The notes: a model not told the origin generated them from the letters alone. A stretch of DNA of 64,000 bases from an uncultured Mediterraneibacter sp. (GCA_944377745.1 CALWFV010000011.1:1-64000); one strand, 5' to 3'. Positions 27,053 through 36,674 are shown, counted from the stretch's first letter. Program-made: numbers and translations.

Positions 27053-28252
27053 CTAAATGCCGTATTTTTTCCACAAATCCTTCCCTTTTTGGAAAGATCT
27101 CAAATTCTCTTTTTTTCTGTTATACAGCTTTTTTAACAGAGGAATCCTGATTTGCCGCTCCACAACATCCAGCTCATAAATAGAAAAATCCATCTCTGCT
27201 TTATCGAGATCGACAAGTGAACGATCCCTTACATATTGAAGCAGTCTGCTTTCCCTCTCTACAAAGGAGTGTGTCTTGATTTCATCCATTTTTATATAAG
27301 ACAGTTTTTCATAAGGTATGTTATAAAACATTGAATTACCCGAATCATAAATCGGGGCAAACCCCAGCAGATGCAGTGTATCCGGATTCCGCATGACTGC
27401 GATGTTGTTCATGTGTCTGTCTGTATTACTTATGAGATAATCTGTCATAATCTGATAATCAAGAAAATGCGTAAAATATTCCTCATCTATTCCTAGTTCA
27501 AGACAAACTTTTTTTAGCGGATAGTAGTAAGATTCATTTTGCCTGATCTTCACTGTCTGCAATAATTCCCACGCACTGATACACTCGATATTTTCACTGC
27601 AGAAATCATAGCACATGCACCCTATTCCCTCAATATTGCCATCAGCCTGTACATGAACAAGTGAATATCGGGTATGATGAACAAATCGCTGCTGTTCATG
27701 GAGTTTTGTTGCAAATACTTCATTCAGACTCTGCTGATACGACTGTCCGTAGTTTCCTTTGATCATATAACGTCGTCCATCTTTATCTATGCACCATTTC
27801 TTCTGCAGTTCCCCCTGCGAGGTTGCACAATTAAATCTGGTTTCTTTTCTGAGATCGATTATATGATCCTGATTAATCGTAAGTTCTCCAAATGTGTCGA
27901 CAAAATCATTCGTAAATAAATTGACATCTTTCCACGTCAGATCTTCCCCACGTGGGCGAATCCAGTAGCAGTCGGACAGACTTAACGCAAGATTATTAAC
28001 CAGAGCACTATTCGTTGATGAGTAGCCCAGTCTTTGGAGAGCATTCTCCGCACCATGTCTTGTCTTGGGTATTGCCCGGTCTCTCCACCATTCGTGAAAT
28101 TTCATGTTATTCATCTGCCCGCCTAGTGGAAAATGATCTGCTGCCGCTTCATTTCTCCTCACACGACCTAAAGCTCCGTCATCTGAGATTTCCATCAGGC
28201 ACACCGGAATATCTTTATGCATCAGGTAATACTCTTTAGCATATCTTGCCAT
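27053..28252 (-). CDS. HipA-like serine/threonine kinase (putative toxin)
   Basis: A HipA-fold protein of 399 residues. The second half contains the kinase core: DYLISNTDRHMNNIAVM with the catalytic Asp and Asn, and LGFAPIYDSGNSMF as the metal-binding DxG-like segment. The ATP-binding lysine may be in RRYMIKGN. HipA kinases phosphorylate a tRNA synthetase or other target and cause growth arrest unless held by a partner. The start at 28252 has an AAAGGGGA site; a GTG nine codons upstream is possible. It lies 17 bases after the XRE-family gene, as in a type II toxin-antitoxin operon. The target is unknown. Confidence 0.78.
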   Translation of the reverse strand: MARYAKEYYLMHKDIPVCLMEISDDGALGRVRRNEAAADHFPLGGQMNNMKFHEWWRDRAIPKTRHGAENALQRLGYSSTNSALVNNLALSLSDCYWIRPRGEDLTWKDVNLFTNDFVDTFGELTINQDHIIDLRKETRFNCATSQGELQKKWCIDKDGRRYMIKGNYGQSYQQSLNEVFATKLHEQQRFVHHTRYSLVHVQADGNIEGIGCMCYDFCSENIECISAWELLQTVKIRQNESYYYPLKKVCLELGIDEEYFTHFLDYQIMTDYLISNTDRHMNNIAVMRNPDTLHLLGFAPIYDSGNSMFYNIPYEKLSYIKMDEIKTHSFVERESRLLQYVRDRSLVDLDKAEMDFSIYELDVVERQIRIPLLKKLYNRKKENLRSFQKGKDLWKKYGI

Positions 28253-28269
28253 AGATTTTTCCCCTTTCC

Positions 28270-28674
28270 CTAACTCCACAAAATATCTTCTTCTTTGTCA
28301 TATTTACAGTCCTGCTCAAACTTTTCCTGTATCTCATAAAAACTGTCATACATATCTTTTAAATACAATACAAGATTCTGTTCTTTTACCCCTTCCAGAT
28401 CTTCCCTGATGTAAATTCTGTTTCCGCGCACGTCCGAAACTGCCTTTTGATTTTTATCATAATAAAAAACTGCTCCATCTTTTCCTGTTATTTTTTTTAG
28501 TCCGGAATCCGTGGCAGGCAAAGTTCTTGCGATTAAATTTACGACATACGGGGCAGGCGCGGCTTCTCCCTGTTCCCACTTGCGTAATGTACTAAGCGGT
28601 ATTCCATACATCAAAGCAAAATCCTTCTGTGTCATTCCTGTAGAATCCCTGAGTTCTTTTATTGCATAATCCAT
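28270..28674 (-). CDS. XRE-family antitoxin/regulator partnered with the HipA-like kinase
   Basis: A 134-residue protein with an N-terminal helix-turn-helix (MTQKDFALMYGIPLSTLRKWEQG) and a C-terminal part rich in aromatic and acidic residues (VLYLKDMYDSFYEIQEKFEQ) that could bind the kinase. The start at 28674 (MDYAIKELRD) follows GGAGGGTGAAA; the upstream frame to 28755 crosses the operator and is not coding. A 17-bp perfect palindrome lies just upstream, as expected for autorepression. It is first in a two-gene operon with the HipA-like gene. Confidence 0.85.
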   Translation of the reverse strand: MDYAIKELRDSTGMTQKDFALMYGIPLSTLRKWEQGEAAPAPYVVNLIARTLPATDSGLKKITGKDGAVFYYDKNQKAVSDVRGNRIYIREDLEGVKEQNLVLYLKDMYDSFYEIQEKFEQDCKYDKEEDILWS

Positions 28675-28688
28675 TTTCACCCTCCAGC

Positions 28689-28743
28689 AAAAGTAACCAA
28701 TGTGGGTATATTTTTTTATATTATATCCACATTGGTTACTTTT
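28689..28743. promoter_or_regulatory. Palindromic operator/promoter of the HipBA-like operon
   Basis: AAAAGTAACCAATGTGG (28689-28705) and its perfect complement CCACATTGGTTACTTTT (28727-28743) are separated by 21 AT-rich bases. The spacer contains TATAAT-like sequence for leftward transcription. Two 17-bp arms two helical turns apart fit a dimer-of-dimers repressor sitting on the promoter. Confidence 0.85.
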
Positions 28744-28798
28744 AGTCAATATCATATTATTTAGGGGAAATATTTAAATAGCCGTTCAGATTCGTCAA

Positions 28799-30541
28799 CT
28801 ACGAGATCCTTCCGTTATCAATCTCATATACCACATCCGCCAGGTTCATGGTGGATTTTCTGTGGGACACCAGGAGAACTGTCTTGTCTCCCTTCCCTTC
28901 TTTCAGGGATTTCAGGATGATCCCCTCATTCAGGGAATCCAGGTTACTGGTCGGCTCATCCAGCAGGACAAAAGGCGCGTCATGAAGGAATGCCCGCGCA
29001 ATACCGATCCGCTGCTTCTCACCGCCGGAGAGCGTGTCGCCCAGCTCGCCAACTTCTGTGTCATAGCCTTTCGGAAGACTCATGATAAAATCATGAATGG
29101 ATGCTTTCTTTGCCGCCTCCATGATCTCTTCCCTGGACGCCCCCGGCTTTGCAACTGCGATATTGTTTGCGATGGAATCATGGAACAGGCAGGTCTCCTG
29201 AGTCACATAGGATTCCATTTCCCGCAGGTTGGAGGTATTGATCTCCCTCACGTCTCTTCCGGAGATCCGGATCTGGCCGCCCCGGACGTCCCAAAAGCGC
29301 ATCAGCAGCTTCAGGAGAGTGGACTTTCCGGAACCGCTGGCTCCGTGGATCCCCGTCACTTTTCCTTTCGGGATCTCGATGGAATAATCTTTTAAGATCT
29401 GTTCATCCTCATAGGCAAAGTCCACACCGTCCGCCTCTGCGTCCGCAAACTCTACCTCTCCTTTCCCCTTCACTTCTTCCGTCACAGGTTTCTCTTCCAG
29501 AATAGAAAGGACTCTCTCCCCGCTCGCCAGCGTCTGGTTCAGATTATTTGACAGGCTGGCAAGGGCTGTCACCGGGCCGAAGGATCCCATCATGGCGACA
29601 GTTCCCACTGCCATTCCGGTCAGATCCACACTTCCCGACTGACGCAGTCCGATCATCAGGAAGAGCATGAGAAAAGAAAACAGAAGGATGACCAGATTCG
29701 TAACCGACCTCTGGGACGCTTCCAGCAGGTTCAGCTTATCCTGCATTCTCCCCAGCCGCACCGAACGTTCTCCCATTTCCTCTCTCCTCTTTTCCCCTTG
29801 TCCGTACTGAATCGTCTCATCCAGTCCACGCAGAGAATCAAGGATAAATGCGTTCAGTTCCCCGAATTCGTTTCGGAATTCCATGCCCGGCTCTGCTCCT
29901 CTGCTTCCGTAATACAGCGGGACCGCCACGCCTACCACAACATATCCCGCCAGGGCCAGCACAGCCGCTGCCGGCGAGAACCGCCCCAGGAACAGGATCA
30001 TCACGAGTGATGTCAGCACCGCGATCGCGATCGGCGAGATGGTATGCGCATAGAAAACCTCGAGAAGTTCGATATCCGAGGTGATCACGGAGATCAGATT
30101 TCCCTTGTCCCGTCCTTCCAGTTTCGCCGGACACAGCTTTCTCAGGGACGCAAACACCTTATGCCGGATGATCGCCAGCAGCTTAAACGCAATAAAATGA
30201 TTGCAGTACTGTTCCCCATAATGCAGGATCCCTCGCATCACAGCCATCACGATCAGCGCAATGAACAGAGTCTGTAATCCCGGCCCTGGGAACGCTCCCG
30301 CGCCCGAAGAGCCAATGCTTAATCCAATCAGCTCCCCGACCGGTTCCATCAGGATATGCATCAGCCCATACGCCGCTGTGATCGTGAGGAAAATGGCGCA
30401 CAGATACCCGATCGTCCCCAATATGACGGCAAGGGCCATCACCGGGAGCAGCGGCTTTACCAGTCCGATCAGTTTCCCCATGATACGGATCCCGCTGCGG
30501 CGGGATTTTCCGCTCTGTATGATCTTCTCATCACTCATGCC
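28799..30541 (-). CDS. ABC half-transporter with fused ATPase (CydC-like)
   Basis: A 580-residue exporter-fold protein with six membrane helices (about 15-320) and an ATPase: HGASGSGKST (Walker A), the glutamine in VTQETCLF, LSGGEKQR and VLLLDEPTSN. I start at MSDEKIIQSG (30541), which has GGAGGAAA upstream; the longer frame overlaps the preceding gene. It is translationally coupled to the other half-transporter and most likely forms a heterodimer with it. Family members export thiols or haem-related compounds, or import siderophores in a reversed mode. The metal-regulator-like sites upstream of the operon suggest iron or redox stress, but the substrate is unproven. Confidence 0.87.
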   Translation of the reverse strand, partial: GMSDEKIIQSGKSRRSGIRIMGKLIGLVKPLLPVMALAVILGTIGYLCAIFLTITAAYGLMHILMEPVGELIGLSIGSSGAGAFPGPGLQTLFIALIVMAVMRGILHYGEQYCNHFIAFKLLAIIRHKVFASLRKLCPAKLEGRDKGNLISVITSDIELLEVFYAHTISPIAIAVLTSLVMILFLGRFSPAAAVLALAGYVVVGVAVPLYYGSRGAEPGMEFRNEFGELNAFILDSLRGLDETIQYGQGEKRREEMGERSVRLGRMQDKLNLLEASQRSVTNLVILLFSFLMLFLMIGLRQSGSVDLTGMAVGTVAMMGSFGPVTALASLSNNLNQTLASGERVLSILEEKPVTEEVKGKGEVEFADAEADGVDFAYEDEQILKDYSIEIPKGKVTGIHGASGSGKSTLLKLLMRFWDVRGGQIRISGRDVREINTSNLREMESYVTQETCLFHDSIANNIAVAKPGASREEIMEAAKKASIHDFIMSLPKGYDTEVGELGDTLSGGEKQRIGIARAFLHDAPFVLLDEPTSNLDSLNEGIILKSLKEGKGDKTVLLVSHRKSTMNLADVVYEIDNGRIS

Positions 30542-32270
30542 GTTTCCTCCTTCCGTACCGTTCCAGTTCCATCTGAGCGCAGTACAGCTTTGCATACGCT
30601 CCATTCTTCTCTATCAGTTCCTCATGTGTTCCATACTCCTCAACAAGACCGTCCTTCATCATATAGATCCTGTCCGACCGTACCACATTGGCGAGGCGAT
30701 GCGAGATCAGGATGATGGTCTTTGTCTTTGCCAGAGCGTGGATCACCTGCATGATCATCTCCTCACTCTCCGCGTCAATGTTGGATGTGGCTTCATCGAA
30801 GATATAAACCGGCGTGTCGTGGAGCAGCGCCCGCGCGATGGCAAGTCTCTGGCACTGTCCGCCGGAGAAATTGCTTCCCTTCTCAAGGACAGGGGTCTCA
30901 AGTCCCTGCTGATTCCGGAGAAATCCCCACAGGTTGACCTTTCGAAGGGCTTCTTTCAGCTCTTCCTCCGAAGCGTCCGGTTTTCCCATCCTCAGATTGT
31001 CCTCCACAGTCCCCTTAAAAAGATAACTGTTGTGGCTGACCAGGGTGATCCGTTCCAGCAGGCTCTCCTCCCGGATATCCGAGAGCTCCGCTCCTCCCAC
31101 AGTCACGCTGCCGGAATATCCCAGGTTTCTTCCCATAAGGATCGCCGCTGCCGTGCTTTTTCCACACCCGGAGACGCCTGCGACAGAAGTAAAGCTTCCG
31201 GACGGGAATTCCATGCCAACGCCTTTTAAGATCTCCCGGTCTGCCTCATAGGAGAAATGCACTCCGGAAAATTCGATATCCATCTCTGTCCCATCCAGCT
31301 CCACAGACCTCTCCCCCGGCTCCGGAAGATCCAGAAGCGCAAAGATCTTGTTGCTCGCCGCCATACCGTTCATGGCGATATGGAAGAAAGAGCCGAGAAG
31401 CCGCAGCGGGATAAAAAATTCCGACGCGAGCAGAATGAGCATCAGCGCCCCGTGCACGCTCACCGCACCTTTCATGAACTGGGAAAGAGTCACGATCATC
31501 CCCACCGCCGCCCCTCCGTAGGCGATGATATCCATCACGCTGGTGGAGTTGAGCTGCATGGTCAGCACCTTCATGGTGATCCGCCGGAACCGCTGGGATT
31601 CCTCGTCCATCTCCGCCGCCTTCATCTCATCAGAACAGTAGATCTTCAGAGTGGTCAGTCCCTGGAGGTTTTCAAGGAAGCTGTCTCCCAGTTCCGTGTA
31701 TATACCCCAGTATTTGTTCAGCAGCCGCTTTGCGATCTTCTGCACCGCCACGATAGAGACCGGGATCAGCGGCACGCAGACAAGAAGCACCAGGCTCGCC
31801 TTCCAGTTTATGAATGAAAGTATGATGAACAGCGTCACCGGCGCAAGAAGACTGTAGAAAAGCTGGGAGAGATATTTCCCGAAATACGTCTCCAGCTGTT
31901 CCACGCCCTCCGCCGCCATCTGAACCACTTCTGAAGTGCTTACCTTCTCCCGGTATGACGCGCCCAGCCGGAGCAGTTTTCCGTAAATCTTATCCCGCAG
32001 GATCCGCTTCACATCCACGCTGGCGCGGCAGGACGCCCGGACCGTCTGCCTGTCACAGACAAAACGGAGCGCCATCGCTACAATCACAGGGACACCGTAG
32101 GAAACTCCGGTCCGGGCAGTCACTTTCCCGAAGAGCGCCTGCTCCAGCAGCATGGACGCGCAGTAGATCATCAGGACCTGGCAGAGCAGGGCAAGCCACT
32201 GCCAGAGCACCTGATAGATGATATATTTCTTCGCATAGGACAAAAGCCCCACGAGTCTTTTTTTTATCAT
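30531..32270 (-). CDS. ABC half-transporter with fused ATPase (CydD-like)
   Basis: A 579-residue partner of the previous protein: six membrane helices, then an ATPase with AGVSGCGKST, the glutamine position replaced by histidine in LVSHNSYLF, FSGGQCQRLAIARALLHDTP and VYIFDEATSN. The usual Q-loop residue is changed, as happens in one half of asymmetric heterodimers. The start at 32270 overlaps the TGA of the YgbA-family gene (ATGA). The end overlaps the next half-transporter by 11 bases. Confidence 0.87.
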   Translation of the reverse strand: MIKKRLVGLLSYAKKYIIYQVLWQWLALLCQVLMIYCASMLLEQALFGKVTARTGVSYGVPVIVAMALRFVCDRQTVRASCRASVDVKRILRDKIYGKLLRLGASYREKVSTSEVVQMAAEGVEQLETYFGKYLSQLFYSLLAPVTLFIILSFINWKASLVLLVCVPLIPVSIVAVQKIAKRLLNKYWGIYTELGDSFLENLQGLTTLKIYCSDEMKAAEMDEESQRFRRITMKVLTMQLNSTSVMDIIAYGGAAVGMIVTLSQFMKGAVSVHGALMLILLASEFFIPLRLLGSFFHIAMNGMAASNKIFALLDLPEPGERSVELDGTEMDIEFSGVHFSYEADREILKGVGMEFPSGSFTSVAGVSGCGKSTAAAILMGRNLGYSGSVTVGGAELSDIREESLLERITLVSHNSYLFKGTVEDNLRMGKPDASEEELKEALRKVNLWGFLRNQQGLETPVLEKGSNFSGGQCQRLAIARALLHDTPVYIFDEATSNIDAESEEMIMQVIHALAKTKTIILISHRLANVVRSDRIYMMKDGLVEEYGTHEELIEKNGAYAKLYCAQMELERYGRRKRHE

Positions 32271-32626
32271 AAGCTTTTCTTCTGCCTCCTTTTTTCCCTT
32301 ACGCTGCAGACCACATGCCACACAGCCAGAGCCGGATGGTACACGAGCATCCGGGGTCCGGAAAATCTCATCACCTGCCGGATCTTCTCCCGCATCTCCG
32401 GTTTATAGCAGTGCACTCTGCAGTTGCTGCAGAACGTCTTTTCTTCCATAAAAGGACATTTCTCACTGCGGAGCCTGGCGTATTCGGAGAGTTCCCGGCA
32501 GGACGAGCACATCCGCCCTGTCTCCCGGTCATATTCTCCGTGGTTTTTCCTGCAGTACAGACGGATCATTTCCTCCACCACATACTGCTCTTTCTTCCGC
32601 TTCTTTTCCACATTTCTGTCTGTCAT
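32267..32626 (-). CDS. YgbA family (nitrous oxide-stimulated promoter) protein
   Basis: A 119-residue cysteine-rich cytoplasmic protein. Its pattern matches the YgbA_NO family: VEEMIRLYCRKNHGE, then CSSCRELSEYARLRSEKCPF, then KTFCSNCRVHCYKPEMREKIRQVMRFSGPRML. At least seven conserved cysteines suggest metal or iron-sulfur binding. In enterobacteria the gene is induced by nitric oxide. Here it is coupled by ATGA overlaps to DUF454 upstream and to the ABC pair downstream, so it belongs to that system. The precise role is unknown. Confidence 0.85.
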   Translation of the reverse strand: MTDRNVEKKRKKEQYVVEEMIRLYCRKNHGEYDRETGRMCSSCRELSEYARLRSEKCPFMEEKTFCSNCRVHCYKPEMREKIRQVMRFSGPRMLVYHPALAVWHVVCSVREKRRQKKSL

Positions 32627-33039
32627 AGTTCTGCCTCCGGAAGGCTTTTCTGCCCCGCAGGAACCGTCCTTATCCTGGTAAAGAAATACACGTACTTGAA
32701 AATGATCAGAAAGACAATGAATACTCTGCCGTAGATATTGGACATGGCAAGAAACGCCAGAAGCAGCATGCAGGACGCCGGGATCAGAAGGCTGAACTTT
32801 GTCTTCAGCGTCATGGAACGGTCCTTCACAAAGCTTTCCAGGTGCTTCTGATACAGCTTCGTTCCCGTGAACCACCTGTGGAACCGGTCCGATCCCTTTG
32901 CAAGGCAGAAGGATGCCAACAGGAGAAAAGGCGTCGTGGGCAGTACCGGCAGCACAACTCCCACCGCGCCGATCCCCATGCACAGGAAACCAGCAAAAAG
33001 CCATACGATCCTAAAAGGGTTCTTTTTCCAGTCTTTCAT
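32623..33039 (-). CDS. DUF454 (YbaN-like) inner-membrane protein
   Basis: A 138-residue membrane protein with the family core GIGAVGVVLPVLPTTPFLLLASFCLAKGSDRFHRWF and helices at about 12-45 and 80-120. DUF454 proteins are found beside haem or iron transport genes in several bacteria, but their function is not settled. It is the first gene of the DUF454-YgbA-ABC-ABC operon, overlapping the next gene by four bases. The start is preceded by AAAGGAATGG. Confidence 0.88.
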   Translation of the reverse strand: MKDWKKNPFRIVWLFAGFLCMGIGAVGVVLPVLPTTPFLLLASFCLAKGSDRFHRWFTGTKLYQKHLESFVKDRSMTLKTKFSLLIPASCMLLLAFLAMSNIYGRVFIVFLIIFKYVYFFTRIRTVPAGQKSLPEAEL

Positions 33040-33371
33040 AAATCCATTCCTTTCTCGTTCTGAAATAATCCGTTTCTTTCACGATATCACGGTCATCTTA
33101 CGACAAAGCTGTTCGCTGTACGCTTGACGGGCTTATCACGCAAGAAAGGTTAGCCCAGACTAACCAAGTGGCAGAACAGATATATCACAGCTCCATGTCG
33201 GTTGTCAATAATAATTCTCAAAACCGACCGCTTTTTGATATTTTTTCTCAACAAATTCGAACCAGGGAATGGGAATAGCGATCATTACTACTTGTCTCCT
33301 CTGGTTCAATATGATACACTTTTACGCGCTATCAATTTACCACAATACAGTTTTAAAGGGGACAAGCGCTA
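33040..33371. promoter_or_regulatory. Divergent intergenic region with Fur-like and DtxR-like palindromes
   Basis: 332 bases between the DUF454 operon and a plus-strand gene. TTGTCAATAATAATTCTCAA (33202-33221) reads TGAGAATTATTATTGA on the other strand and resembles a Fur box; it is bracketed by GTCGGTT/AACCGAC. GGTTAG-6-CTAACC (33148-33165) resembles DtxR/IdeR half-sites, though their normal spacing is shorter. From 33302 the sequence is duplicated at 36691. Confidence 0.5.
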
Positions 33372-34160
33372 ATGAAAAAGATTGCATTTATAGGCAGCAG
33401 CGGAGGAAATCTCTTTAAACAGGGTGGAAACGATATCTACGGAATGATGAAAGAAATCCTCCTCCAGACAGGTGCTGCCGATATGGAAATATCAGCTGTA
33501 CAGTACATACTGGCTTCTTCCATTCTGGACACGGCCGGTCCCGACAGTTCCGCGAAATTATATACATGGAAAAATGGAGAGCTGTATCTTGAAAAGGAAG
33601 GTACGCTTTCCCAGATAAACAAGGCGGCTGTTTCAATTGATAAGCAGATTGCAGAAATGATCCGCGCAGGAGAAATCGACGGCATCATGTTCGTCAGCGC
33701 GGAGCCGGATAAGATCAACCATCAGTCATTTCAGGCAGCCATCGAGACCGGACTTCCACTGGCCGGCACAGGCGGAAGTTCCGTTGCGAAAGTCCAGAGT
33801 ATGGGCGGAAAAGTCCTCTCTGCTTCCGGCACTACAGGCACAACAAACAGGACCAGAGCCGTGGCATTCACCACTGCCTTTGCGAAAGAATGGAACATCC
33901 GGTATCAGCCGGTCATCGGAAATACAGGAGCTCACGCGACGGAAGCTTTGCAGACAAACATCTGGAAGCGGATCAATTTCCGCGGGATCATGATGACAAG
34001 CCTTCCGGCCTTTATCGCTATGGCTCTCTGCCTTGCCGTCAGTCAGATCTCTGTCTTTTCTTCTCTGTCGGACGTCTTCGATACGCTGGTGGCGGCCATT
34101 CCGGTGGTGATCTGCGCTATAGCTGCAAAGCAGGTATCCGGTCTGGATGGACTGCAATGA
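33372..34160 (+). pseudogene. Unrecognised membrane protein, truncated by fusion to a glycosidase fragment
   Basis: A cytoplasmic N-terminal domain of about 185 residues (MKKIAFIGSSGGNLFKQGGN; a GTGGSS and SGTTGTTNRTRAVAFTTAFA segment suggests nucleotide, phosphate or sugar binding), then the beginning of a membrane domain (IMMTSLPAFIAMALCLAVSQ, then VAAIPVVICAIAAKQ). The frame ends just as sequence of a GH106-like glycosidase begins, so the real C-terminus is lost. A second, 5'-deleted copy lies at 36761-37244. I do not recognise the family; a transporter-like protein is a guess. AAAGGGGACAAG precedes the ATG. Confidence 0.6.
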
Positions 34161-35668
34161 TCGCCCGCTATCAGATGCTCCTGCGCCAGGGCAAGCCGCG
34201 TATGGATCTGGGAATCGTACGTCTTGACTATAACTTTAACAACATGGTTTTCTCAGGCGACGAAAAAGAGCTCTATGAGAAGAAGCTTATGCGCGGAAAT
34301 GAAGGGCTCTACTGGAAAGACATGCAGCTTCAGAACGCGGGGTACACATGGGATTATTTTGCACCGCAGCTTCTGGAAGAAGAATTTGTAGACTTTGCTG
34401 ACGGCGAACTGCTCCCCGACGGCCCGGGATATCAGGCTCTGATCTTTTACCAGAATGTCCTTCCGTTAAAAACTGCTGAAAAACTGCTGGCGATGGCGAA
34501 AAAAGGACTGCCAATCCTCTTTGTCAACGGCGTAAACGAGACGCTGCGCCCCTTCGGCGTGACCAGGAAGATACATATAAAACACTTCTCGAAATGGGGA
34601 TCCGTCCGCGCACAGAATTTACGGAAAGCAATAAAAATATCCTCACCCATGTGCAGGAAGATAACGGAAAAACATATGTCTTCGTCTACAATATGCAATA
34701 TACAGAGACGGAACCGTTCTCTTCCAGCATGAAAGTACGCGGGGAGGGCAGCGTTTATATGATTGACTGCTGGAACGCAGAGATCGCGAAGATCGGACAG
34801 TACAAAAAAGAGAACGGCTGCACAACGCTCGATATCTCTCTGTCTCCGGGCGAGGCCCGCATGTACATGATCGATCAGAATGAACCTGACTCTGTGTATG
34901 TGGCTGCATCAGACGCGGATCATGTTCTTGAAGAAGATCAGGAAATTTACGCCTGTGTCACAAAAACCGGAGAATACGACTTCGAGTTGTCCGACGGAAC
35001 AAAGAAATCCGTCTCAGTGAATGTACCGGATGAATTACTCCTCTCTGACTGGACGCTGGAAGTGGAGAGCTGGGATGAGGGTGATAAGAAAGAGATCACT
35101 GAAAACCGGGGTCTGGGCATTGTGACAAAAGAAGTCTATTACGAGACAAAAAAAGGACCTCATCTCTGTGGGCGCAACACCCCTGAAGCCCTGGAAGGAT
35201 ATCGAAGCTGTCGGATCGGATGTATCCGGTATCGGTTATTATACATCACGGTTTGTCCTTCCGGAAAACTGGGGTTCCGAAAACGGCGCTGTGCTGAAGA
35301 TCCAGGATGCGAATAAACATACCGTCGCAGTATATGTAAACGGTCAGAAGGCACGGGCTTTGGATATGGACGCACTGAGCGTTGACATTACGGAGCTTCT
35401 GAAGACCGGTGAAAATGAGATCCGCATCGAGGTGACGTCAAGCCTGAACAACCAGCTGCTTGCAAGAGGATATTATGAAAAAGCGAAGGGATTCTCTATG
35501 GCACTGGCGGCAAATGCCAATAATGCCAATACTGGTATGGACGACAGTCAGCGCGAGACAGGCGCGGATATGGCGCCGCTGTTCGATATACACGCTTCGG
35601 TTCAGGATTACGGAATCACAGGTGAAGTAAGAGTGGTACCGTATACGAAAATAAAACTGAATAATTAG
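34150..35668 (+). pseudogene. GH106-like alpha-L-rhamnosidase, C-terminal fragment with two frameshifts
   Basis: Three consecutive frames together give the C-terminal half of a large glycosidase. Part one has MIARYQMLLRQGKPRMDLGI, YTWDYFAPQLLEEEF and LLPDGPGYQALIF. Part two, from about 34594, has THVQEDNGKTYVFVYNM. After a seven-A run near 35147-35153 the frame shifts to KDLISVGATPLKPWKDIEAVG, then YYTSRFVLPENWG, a jelly-roll VYVNGQKA and LKTGENEIRIEVTSSLNNQL. These features recall GH106 rhamnosidases and related enzymes. The N-terminal catalytic barrel is missing. It can have no enzymatic function. Confidence 0.65.
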
Positions 35669-36056
35669 ACAGAAAAAATTCTATGTCCGTTTTCATTCAG
35701 ACAGCATAAGCTTCAAAATGTAATTTTAATCAGTCGTTCTTGATACAAAAAGACACTGTTAATAAGCGGTTAATCCACTGACCGCTTATCGACAAGTGTC
35801 TAATTTAGACTATCAAAACAGTCGACTTCAAACAAGAATATCTCACTTATCCTCCCTTATGGTTCGATCCGGCAAAGGATGCCGGGTCAATTAATACCAA
35901 AATATTGCTGGAAATGCATTTTCAGCAGGCCGCAAAATAACATTTAACTTGAGAATACCGATAACTAAGTTTATTATAAAACCAAGAAGCGAAAATTTCA
36001 GGGATTGATAACCGCTTCATGAGAAAAACAAGGAGAGAACAGGAGCACGTACCGTC
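35669..36056. repeat. Non-coding region with a long hairpin
   Basis: 388 bases with no gene. GACACT and ATAAGCGGT (35752-35770) pair with ACCGCTTAT and AGTGTC (35781-35800) to form a 49-base hairpin that could end transcription of the remnant upstream or be the end of a mobile element. The remainder is AT-rich and I see nothing else in it. AAGGAGAG precedes the next gene. Confidence 0.45.
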
Positions 36057-36497
36057 ATGGCCACATTATATATCATGGTGGGAATTCCGGGAGCCGGAAA
36101 AACCACGTATGCAAAGAAAAAGTTAAAACACGCTATCCGTATCGGTTCAGATGATCTCAGAAAAGAATTTTTTGGGAAGGAACTGACTTTGAAGGGATAT
36201 AGAGCCATTCATGCCACCATGCTAAAACGGGCGGCAGCCCAGCTCCGGGAAGGCCGCGATGTAGTCATTGACTGTATGAATGCCAGTATCCGGTCAAGGC
36301 GTGTTTACTTTCATATCCTCCCGCCCGAATGTTCTATTGTTGCCGTTTATCTGCACACACCGGTCTGGAGGGCACTTCGGAACAATCAGAACCGGTCCCG
36401 TCATGTACCGGTGATCGGGATCCTGTTCACTCGTCTGCGGCTTCGTCCTCCTCGAAAGAGCGAAGGATTTCACCGTGTGATACGATACAGACAATAA
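36057..36497 (+). CDS. P-loop kinase (AAA_33, polynucleotide-kinase-like)
   Basis: A 146-residue P-loop protein with GIPGAGKTTYAKKKL (Walker A, about 9-17), GSDDLRKEFFG and a Walker B-like VVIDCMNASIRSRR. It ends with RHVPVIGI and PPRKSEGFHRVIRY, a lid and C-terminus typical of small nucleic-acid or nucleoside kinases related to the T4 polynucleotide kinase N-domain. The usual arginine between VP and VI seems lost, and the protein is slightly short, so minor damage is possible. It stands alone among remnants. The substrate is unknown. Confidence 0.7.
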   Translation: MATLYIMVGIPGAGKTTYAKKKLKHAIRIGSDDLRKEFFGKELTLKGYRAIHATMLKRAAAQLREGRDVVIDCMNASIRSRRVYFHILPPECSIVAVYLHTPVWRALRNNQNRSRHVPVIGILFTRLRLRPPRKSEGFHRVIRYRQ

Positions 36498-36551
36498 AAA
36501 AATCAGCGATTACAAGTAATAACCGGACTTTCTGCCCATAATCACTTTTCC

Positions 36552-36674
36552 ATGTCACCACTAAAAGATATCAATGATGCCCCTGTTGTCTATCACTGGA
36601 AATATCGACTTGATGAAATCAATCCGAATGAAGAAGCGCAGGTTGAAACATTGCCTCTTGAAAAGTCAAGTTAA
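36552..36674 (+). other. 40-codon open frame, unrecognised
   Basis: MSPLKDINDAPVVYHWKYRL continues to EKSS and a TAA. It has a plausible protein composition but no ribosome site. It follows the P-loop kinase gene by 54 bases and precedes the duplicated membrane-protein copy. It may be the tail of a decayed gene; I cannot assign a family. Confidence 0.3.
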
